DNA from: XYB2-FULL-45-11 sp964360375
Lineage (GTDB): Bacteria > Patescibacteriota > Patescibacteriia > UBA9934 > GWF2-40-263
DNA: 18,553 nucleotides
Assembly (NCBI GenBank): GCA_964360375.1
Contig: CAYHWG010000016.1
Span: 1-18,553 of the forward strand
Direction: 5' to 3'
Shown piece after piece: positions 13,675 through 18,553 of this stretch. Below the pieces are notes generated by a model. It had not been told where the DNA came from, searched no databases, and was given only the letters and a program-made list of their open reading frames with translations. Every line of letters begins with the position of its first letter. The first letter of the stretch is position 1. The translations under genes and the position numbers were made by a program.

Positions 13675-16600
13675 TTATTTTTCTAACCCAACATTTTGTG
13701 TTCCGACAATGCTCGCAAGTTCGCGTAACAATCCTTCTGTCGAACTCACACGATATTCTGTTTCAATACAACGCACACTTCCACCAGATTCGACAAGCAA
13801 ACACACAGGTGTTGCACCGGGTTTTTCAAGAAGAAGTGAACGAATCGCTTCAACCATTTCCGGTGTAGATTTCCCTTGCAATTTGATGTTCAGTGTTTCA
13901 CGATGCGGAACTTTGACAAGATCTTTGTCTTTAGGTGATGAGCCGACATGAACCTCACTTGGATATTCTAACCAATTTCCTGCTTTCACCATTTCCGCCA
14001 CCTGTCCGACATTGTCATCATCTACAAGCATAAAACTGTTTGCGAGCAACTTTGGTTCCTCCCCTTCTCGTTTTGAAACTTTCGCGGAGACGAGTAAAAT
14101 TTTTCCATCGACCAAAATATCTTTCGTTTTTGGATACACTTTTGGAAAAACAATGACTTCCGTCACACCCGTCATGTCTTCAAACGCAACAAAAGCCATC
14201 GGATCACCTTTTTTTGTGACAATCGGTTTCACGATTCCAACAATTCCACCAACATACACAAACGCTCCATCTTTTTGTGCGGCAATATTCGCACAATTAA
14301 CAAGAAGTCCTTTCATCGCCTCATGAATCTTTGCGTACGGATGACCGGACACATACAGACCCAACAATTCTTTCTCCCACGCAAGTACCGCGTTCAACTC
14401 CGCGGGAGCTGTTGGTCTAAGGACAATGGATGAAACCGCATTCGACGAACCTCCTCCAAATAAACTTTGTTGATTGTTTAGTTTTTCTTTTTGAATATTT
14501 TTATTGTGCAACAACAATCTGTCGAGATTCTCAAGAAGCTGATTCCGTTCACCAAATCGATCAAGCGCTCCGGTTTTAATCAGTGCCTCAAGAGATTTTT
14601 TGTTAAACGCTCTGTGTGCAACACGACCGACAAAATCTTGAAGATCTTTAAAATCTCCGTTTGCTTTTCGTTCGGAGAGAATCGATTCGATCACTTCTTC
14701 GCCCAAATTTTTAATCACAAGCAAACCGAAACGAATATGTGTATCATCAAGATAGGTGAAATTCTTGCGCGATTCGTTAATGTCCGGCGGCAAAACCTCA
14801 ATCCCCATGCGTTTACATTCTTTCACTGCTTCCGCAATCTTCTCCAAATCTCCCGATTCCGCGGTCATGAGCGCTGTCATGTATTCCGCCGGATAGTTCG
14901 CCTTCATAAACGCCGTTTCATACGCAACCATCCCATAACTCGCTGCGTGCGATTTGTTAAAACCGTAGGCAGCAAACGGTTCGATGAGAAGCCATAACTC
15001 TTTTGCTTTCTTTTCCGAAAGTCCGTGCTCAATAAAACCCTCGTGCAATTTGATTTTTTGCTTTGCCATTTCTTCCGGAATCTTTTTTCCCATCGCTTTG
15101 CGAAGCTTGTCTGCTTCAAGCCACGAGTATCCCCCAAGATGAATCGCAATCAACATGACGTCGTCTTGATACACGATCACCCCGTGCGACATGCTCAAAA
15201 TACTTTTCATGCGTGGATCAAGAAAACTCACCGCGGAGGGATCGTGTTTACGTTTGATGTATTCCGGAATGGATTCGATCGGACCCGGACGATACAGGGC
15301 GACCATCGCCATAATATCCTCAATACGCGAAGGCTTGAGCTCCATGAGATATTTTGTCATCCCGTCACCGTTTAACTGAAACACGCCCATCGTGTGACCG
15401 CTTGCAAGAAGCTCGAATGTTTTTGCGTCATCTGTTTTTAATCGATCAATATCGATCACGACATCTTTTGTTTTTTTCACAAGCGCGACCGCGTCTCCCA
15501 AAATAGATAGGTTACGAATTCCAAGAAAATCCATCTTCACAAGCCCTGCGGCCTCGACGGCTTTCATTTCATATTGCGTAATCATTTTTCCTTCGCGTGT
15601 ATCGATTTGAAGAGGGGTAAAATCCGTAAGCTCGGTCGGTGAAATCACAACCCCTGCGGCATGAACAGAAACGTGACGCGCACAACCCTCAATTTGTTTT
15701 GCAAGATCAATCGTGCGTCGAACATTCGCATCGGTATCGTATTTCTTTTTGAGATCCGGCGATTCCTCAAGCGCACGCGTCAGAGTCATAGGAAATCCTT
15801 GCGATCCCATCGGAACAAGTTTAGCGATCTCATCGACAAACGCATAGAGAAATCCGAGCGATCTTCCGACATCACGTACGGAACCGCGCGCAAGCATGGT
15901 TCCAAACGTACAGATTTGCGCTACTTTTTCCGCTCCGTATTTTTGACGAACGTAATCCAACACTTCATCGCGACGGTTATCCGCAAAATCCGCATCGATA
16001 TCAGGGGCAGATGGACGTTCCGGATTGAGAAATCGTTCGAACGGAAGCTGATACAAAAGTGGATCGATCGCGGAAATATCCGTCGCGTATGCTACGAGCG
16101 ATCCAGCGGCAGAACCACGTGTCGTTGTCACAATTCCATTTTGACGCGACCAACTTAAAAAATCTGACACAATGAGAAAGTATGGACAAAATCCTTTTTG
16201 GTCGATGATGTCGAGTTCGTAATTCAATCGATCAATTTGTGTTTGCGAAAGCTCTTCGACTTTTTCTTTCAACCCGTTAAATGTTTTCTCCGTTAAAACT
16301 TCCCGAAACGTTTTTCCTTCTGGAATTAAAAATTGTGGAAAATTCCATTTCCCAAGATCAAGTGTCACCGTGCAACGGTCAGCGATCTTGCGCGTATTTT
16401 CAATCGCCTCCGGAACATCCGCAAAACGATCCATCATGTATTCACCGGAAACCATCGACGCATCGTAATCGTATTGTTGCAGTCGATCAAAATGCTCAAG
16501 CGTTTTTCCCCCTTTGATACAATTCAAAATCTTCCACGCTTCCACATCACCCGGTTTCAAATAAAAAGTATTCTTTGTCGCAACGACCGGAACATGCATC

Positions 16601-17193
16601 TCGCGACTGAGTTTAATCAATTTTGCATTCGTAGCTTCTTGTTCTGCAATTTCAGGACGATCGACAAGCTCGAGATAAAAATTTCCTTCTCCAAAAACTT
16701 CCACATACCAGCTAATCGCCGCGCGCGCTTCGTCGAGTCGATCAAGCTTCAACAACGCATCGATCTCTCCGTACACACCACCGGAAAGCGCAATTAATCC
16801 TTTTGTATGTTTTTGCAAAACGTTTTTATCAATACGCGGCTTATAATAAAACCCTTCAAGAAATCCGATGGTCGAAAGTTTGATTAAATTCAAATACCCC
16901 TCATTGGTTTCAGCAAGACAAACGAGTCGCAACGGTTTTGTATCAATATGCGCGCGTTTTAATTTTCGATCTTCTGAAGCAAGATAAAAATCAATTCCAA
17001 TAATGGGCTTCACGCCTGCATCCATCGCCTTCTGATAAAACTCAATCGCCCCATACATCGTCCCGTTATCCGTAATAGCAACCGCATCCATCTCCATCCC
17101 CTTCACATGCTTCAAAATCTCCTTTGTTTTTGGCAAAGCTTCAAGCAAAGAGTAGTGCGAATGACAATGCAAGTGGACAAAAGGTGAGGGCAT
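13675..17193 (-). CDS. dnaE: DNA polymerase III subunit alpha
   Basis: This is the replicative polymerase catalytic subunit, 1172 aa, typical length for DnaE. The PHP domain (about 1-220) begins FVHLHCHSHYSLLEA. The palm carries RGSAAGSLVAYATDIS and PDIDADF (catalytic D398 and D400); the third acidic residue lies in VKMDFLGIRNL. Then come YRPGPIESIPEYI, VIVYQDDVM, ADKLRKAMGKK, a helix-hairpin-helix region (FGLLVIKNLGEEVIESI) and an OB fold (VYVGGIVGIVKPIVTKKGDPMAFVAFED). No intein is present. Several PHP metal ligands are changed (N43 for His in TDHG, D68 for Glu, R89 for His, N208 and F210 for Asp and His), so PHP nuclease activity is unlikely. The ATG at 17193 has no SD and sits 7 nt from a dispersed repeat. 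Confidence 0.97.
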   Translation of the reverse strand: MPSPFVHLHCHSHYSLLEALPKTKEILKHVKGMEMDAVAITDNGTMYGAIEFYQKAMDAGVKPIIGIDFYLASEDRKLKRAHIDTKPLRLVCLAETNEGYLNLIKLSTIGFLEGFYYKPRIDKNVLQKHTKGLIALSGGVYGEIDALLKLDRLDEARAAISWYVEVFGEGNFYLELVDRPEIAEQEATNAKLIKLSREMHVPVVATKNTFYLKPGDVEAWKILNCIKGGKTLEHFDRLQQYDYDASMVSGEYMMDRFADVPEAIENTRKIADRCTVTLDLGKWNFPQFLIPEGKTFREVLTEKTFNGLKEKVEELSQTQIDRLNYELDIIDQKGFCPYFLIVSDFLSWSRQNGIVTTTRGSAAGSLVAYATDISAIDPLLYQLPFERFLNPERPSAPDIDADFADNRRDEVLDYVRQKYGAEKVAQICTFGTMLARGSVRDVGRSLGFLYAFVDEIAKLVPMGSQGFPMTLTRALEESPDLKKKYDTDANVRRTIDLAKQIEGCARHVSVHAAGVVISPTELTDFTPLQIDTREGKMITQYEMKAVEAAGLVKMDFLGIRNLSILGDAVALVKKTKDVVIDIDRLKTDDAKTFELLASGHTMGVFQLNGDGMTKYLMELKPSRIEDIMAMVALYRPGPIESIPEYIKRKHDPSAVSFLDPRMKSILSMSHGVIVYQDDVMLIAIHLGGYSWLEADKLRKAMGKKIPEEMAKQKIKLHEGFIEHGLSEKKAKELWLLIEPFAAYGFNKSHAASYGMVAYETAFMKANYPAEYMTALMTAESGDLEKIAEAVKECKRMGIEVLPPDINESRKNFTYLDDTHIRFGLLVIKNLGEEVIESILSERKANGDFKDLQDFVGRVAHRAFNKKSLEALIKTGALDRFGERNQLLENLDRLLLHNKNIQKEKLNNQQSLFGGGSSNAVSSIVLRPTAPAELNAVLAWEKELLGLYVSGHPYAKIHEAMKGLLVNCANIAAQKDGAFVYVGGIVGIVKPIVTKKGDPMAFVAFEDMTGVTEVIVFPKVYPKTKDILVDGKILLVSAKVSKREGEEPKLLANSFMLVDDDNVGQVAEMVKAGNWLEYPSEVHVGSSPKDKDLVKVPHRETLNIKLQGKSTPEMVEAIRSLLLEKPGATPVCLLVESGGSVRCIETEYRVSSTEGLLRELASIVGTQNVGLEK

Positions 17194-17200
17194 ATTGTTG

Positions 17201-17246
17201 TGTCATCCTGAAGGAGGAGTCATCGACGACCGAAGGATCTCTTCGG
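17201..17246. repeat. Single-arm dispersed repeat next to the dnaE start
   Basis: Outer frame GTCATCCTGA and CGAAGGATCTC around the core GGAGGAGTCATCGACGAC, the same core as in the repeats at 4101 and 10409, which have a different outer frame. The end CCGAAG-GATCT-CTTCGG (17230-17246) forms its own small hairpin. No second arm is seen. Confidence 0.85.
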
Positions 17247-17272
17247 CTGAAGATTACCATGGACGGGATTAG

Positions 17273-17300
17273 TTGACAAAACGTTATTTTCTGATATTCT
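17273..17300 (+). promoter_or_regulatory. Strong promoter of the lipoprotein gene
   Basis: Perfect TTGACA (17273-17278), 16-nt spacer, TATTCT (17295-17300) preceded by TGA (extended -10). Transcription should start near 17307, giving a leader of about 34 nt that carries the SD AGGGAG (17329-17334). Confidence 0.85.
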
Positions 17301-17340
17301 CAACAGTCGAGACTCAACTCATCGACATAGGGAGACAAAC

Positions 17341-17712
17341 GTGAAGCAACGTATTTATACCCATCTTTTCATGATTTTCGTGGCTACCCTCAGTCTCTGC
17401 ACGATCAGTGCATGCAATGCATGCGACACACCGAGCGAAGCGCGCAAAAAAAACCTTCAGGAATATCAATTTGAAGGTATGTCTTGGAAAGATATGAGCA
17501 AGCGAGAACTTCTGGTTCCGCCCGGAAAACGGGTTGTAACATTCTCCATCGACAATAATGACGGGACCTTATTTGTAACCTACATCGTACGCCCACTGTC
17601 GGAAGGCGAGCAACCAAAAACGTACGATGTATATCGACAATATTTCGACGATCCCCGCATCATCAATACCTTCAAACTCGTCGAGCAAGCCGCTCCTTCC
17701 CAGATTAAATAA
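17341..17712 (+). CDS. Small predicted lipoprotein, 123 aa
   Basis: The GTG start is supported by AGGGAG six bases upstream and by a consensus promoter. The N-terminus is a lipoprotein signal peptide: basic MKQR, a hydrophobic core (LFMIFVATLSL) and lipobox ISAC with the likely lipidated Cys at 25. A second Cys follows at 28 because GCATGC is repeated in the DNA. The mature part (about 98 aa) is polar and probably a small beta domain (RVVTFSIDNNDGTLFVTYIVRPL). I do not recognise the family. It is monocistronic with its own terminator. Its SD and strong promoter set it apart from the housekeeping genes here and suggest high expression. Confidence 0.85.
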   Translation: MKQRIYTHLFMIFVATLSLCTISACNACDTPSEARKKNLQEYQFEGMSWKDMSKRELLVPPGKRVVTFSIDNNDGTLFVTYIVRPLSEGEQPKTYDVYRQYFDDPRIINTFKLVEQAAPSQIK

Positions 17713-17720
17713 TCTTACTC

Positions 17721-17741
17721 AAAGCGCCCACGCGCTTTTTT
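17721..17741 (+). terminator. Terminator after the lipoprotein gene
   Basis: AAAGCGC (17721-17727), 4-nt loop, GCGCTTT (17732-17738) followed by more Ts. It lies 8 nt after the stop. The rest of 17742-17995 holds a dispersed repeat and the hicB promoter region; 17742-17817 shows nothing recognisable. Confidence 0.9.
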
Positions 17742-17817
17742 CTTTTTTTGAAATTTGCAATCCGTATCCAATTTTGTTAGGCTTTATGTAATAGAACCAT
17801 AGCGAGTTTCCCCTTGC

Positions 17818-17915
17818 GTCATTCTGAGCGAAGCGAAGAATCTCCTGTTTTATACTTATGTTTCTGAAACGAAGAGATCCTTCACCCCGACACAAACGTC
17901 GGGGTTCAGGATGAC
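17818..17915. repeat. Composite inverted repeat between the lipoprotein gene and hicB
   Basis: The left arm has frame GTCATTCTGAG/GAATCTC with core CGAAGCGAA. The right arm, read inverted, has frame GTCATCCTGA/GAAGGATCTC with a different core: ACCCCGAC (17884-17891), 6-nt loop, GTCGGGGT (17898-17905), a perfect 8-bp hairpin. The two halves therefore come from different repeat variants. Confidence 0.9.
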
Positions 17916-17935
17916 ACAGAAATGAGATTTATTTT

Positions 17936-17964
17936 TTCACTAAAATTAAGTGAATTGATAAATA
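17936..17964 (+). promoter_or_regulatory. Possible hicB promoter with overlapping inverted repeat
   Basis: Inverted repeat TTCACT-aaaatta-AGTGAA (17936-17954). TTCACT also fits a weak -35, with TAAATA (17959-17964) 17 nt on, preceded by TGA. Toxin-antitoxin operons often have such operators, but this reading is tentative. Confidence 0.35.
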
Positions 17965-17995
17965 ACTCACAATCAGTTCACATCTCTCAATTTCT

Positions 17996-18217
17996 ATGAA
18001 AAATACTTCCTATACCATTTATATCGAGCAAGACGAAGATGGAATGTTTATTGGGAGCATTCCTTCCGTCCCGAGCTGCTATGCGGATGGTAAAACACAA
18101 AAAGAAATGCTCAAAAACTTGGAGCAGGTTTTAAAATTGTGTTTGCGAAATTCAGATATAAAGTCTTTCGCAAAAACAAAATTTGTCGGCATTCAAAATG
18201 TCGAGATCTATGCCTAA
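17996..18217 (+). CDS. hicB: HicB-family antitoxin
   Basis: 73 aa with the HicB/UPF0150 pattern: YTIYIEQDEDGMFIGSIPSVPSCYADGKTQKEMLKNLEQVLKLCL, matching the family's strand, 'DG.....P..P.C...G.T..E...N' turn and long helix. HicB binds and blocks HicA. This short form ends after the core domain, with no ribbon-helix-helix or helix-turn-helix visible, so DNA binding is not evident. It overlaps hicA by 8 nt (ATGCCTAA), indicating translational coupling. The order is antitoxin first, the reverse of the classical hicAB. There is no SD. Confidence 0.88.
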   Translation: MKNTSYTIYIEQDEDGMFIGSIPSVPSCYADGKTQKEMLKNLEQVLKLCLRNSDIKSFAKTKFVGIQNVEIYA

Positions 18218-18434
18218 GTTAATTTCGATCAAACCGAAACGACTTGTCACAATTCTTCTGCTCCTTGGATTTGAAACACGAGATGCGGAAGGTTCGCATA
18301 TTTTCTTTAAACATTCCGACGGTCGAACAACCGTCATCTCCATGCACAATCGAGAAATGAGCAAAGGACTTTTAAGAAAAATTCTGCATGATGTACGATT
18401 AACGGTTGAGGAATATGACAAATTAAGAAAATGA
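18210..18434 (+). CDS. hicA: HicA-family mRNA interferase toxin
   Basis: 74 aa starting MPKLISIKPKRLVTILLLLGFE; the frame opens 9 codons earlier, but this start overlaps the hicB stop and gives the usual HicA length. The small dsRBD-like fold shows GFETRDAEGSHIFFKHSDGR with the catalytic His at 30 (GSH), TVISMHN and LLRKILHDVRLTVEEYDKL. HicA toxins cut mRNA when free of HicB. All core residues are present, so it is probably functional. A terminator follows directly. Confidence 0.93.
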   Translation: MPKLISIKPKRLVTILLLLGFETRDAEGSHIFFKHSDGRTTVISMHNREMSKGLLRKILHDVRLTVEEYDKLRK

Positions 18435-18460
18435 TCTCTGTTTATTTGAAGATCATTTTT
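18428..18460 (+). terminator. Terminator after hicA
   Basis: AAAATGATCT (18428-18437), 12-nt loop, AGATCATTTT (18450-18459) and further Ts. The left arm includes the hicA stop codon. Confidence 0.88.
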
Positions 18461-18498
18461 ATTTTCGTTTTATCTTAACGCCGACTTATATGACCTCC

Positions 18499-18553
18499 AC
18501 CGCATCCATCTCCATCCCCTTCACATGCTTCAAAATCTCCTTTGTTTTTGGCA
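18499..18553. repeat. 55-nt exact direct copy of dnaE 17081-17135 at the window end
   Basis: Bases 18499-18553 are identical to 17081-17135 (within the dnaE PHP region); the base before each block differs (C at 18498, A at 17080). The copy runs to the last base of the window. It does not encode a usable gene piece here and probably marks a contig end; 18461-18498 shows nothing recognisable. Confidence 0.95.

Noticed and set aside
15661..16158. 165-aa plus-strand frame inside dnaE
   Set aside because: Antisense shadow of the conserved polymerase palm region with Arg-rich, non-protein-like composition.
13675..17193. Intein in dnaE
   Set aside because: Length is normal for DnaE and the catalytic blocks are contiguous with no splicing motifs.
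4101..17915. CRISPR array
   Set aside because: The repeats are dispersed, inverted and variable in core, with no regular spacers and no cas genes.
1..18553. tRNA, rRNA or riboswitch
   Set aside because: Nothing with a cloverleaf, rRNA signature or known aptamer consensus was seen by reading; a covariance-model scan would be the decisive test.

Overview
The window looks like one complete assembled contig from a Patescibacteria (CPR) genome using the standard genetic code. The inference rests on a ThrS that lacks the TGS domain, a single-pass 'baseplate J-like' protein of the type common in CPR genomes, mostly leader-poor starts without Shine-Dalgarno (SD) sequences, and many dispersed GTCATTGCGAG...GCAATCT-type repeats. 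I cannot fix the lineage further from sequence alone.

Layout. (1) 2-3058, plus strand: a 5'-truncated polytopic membrane protein, gatB (amidotransferase subunit B), a terminator, then a GGDEF diguanylate cyclase-like gene with its own terminator. (2) 3063-5701, minus strand: miaA and miaB, the two consecutive enzymes that make the i6A and ms2i6A modification at tRNA position 37. (3) 5846-10331: a block of unknown genes. A 216-aa hydrophilic protein (+) and an 809-aa coiled-coil protein with two copies of an internal domain (+) flank a two-gene minus-strand operon encoding two paralogous proteins (259 and 140 aa). (4) 10560-17193, minus strand: thrS, the baseplate J-like membrane protein and dnaE. 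(5) 17341-18434, plus strand: a small lipoprotein and a hicB-hicA toxin-antitoxin pair. The contig ends in a 55-nt exact copy of an internal piece of dnaE, which looks like an assembly junction.

The most unusual feature is the load of dispersed palindromic repeats. Between genes they form long hairpins with a constant outer frame and interchangeable cores, and three of them end within about 6-8 nt (one to three codons) of the start codons of miaA, thrS and dnaE. Inside genes, five further palindromic elements sit in frame in gatB (one), miaB (one, with a second element nested in it) and miaA (three), adding low-complexity peptide segments to otherwise conserved enzymes. The second point of interest is the uncharacterised 5846-10331 locus, with a paralogous gene pair, an internally duplicated large protein and compact divergent promoters.
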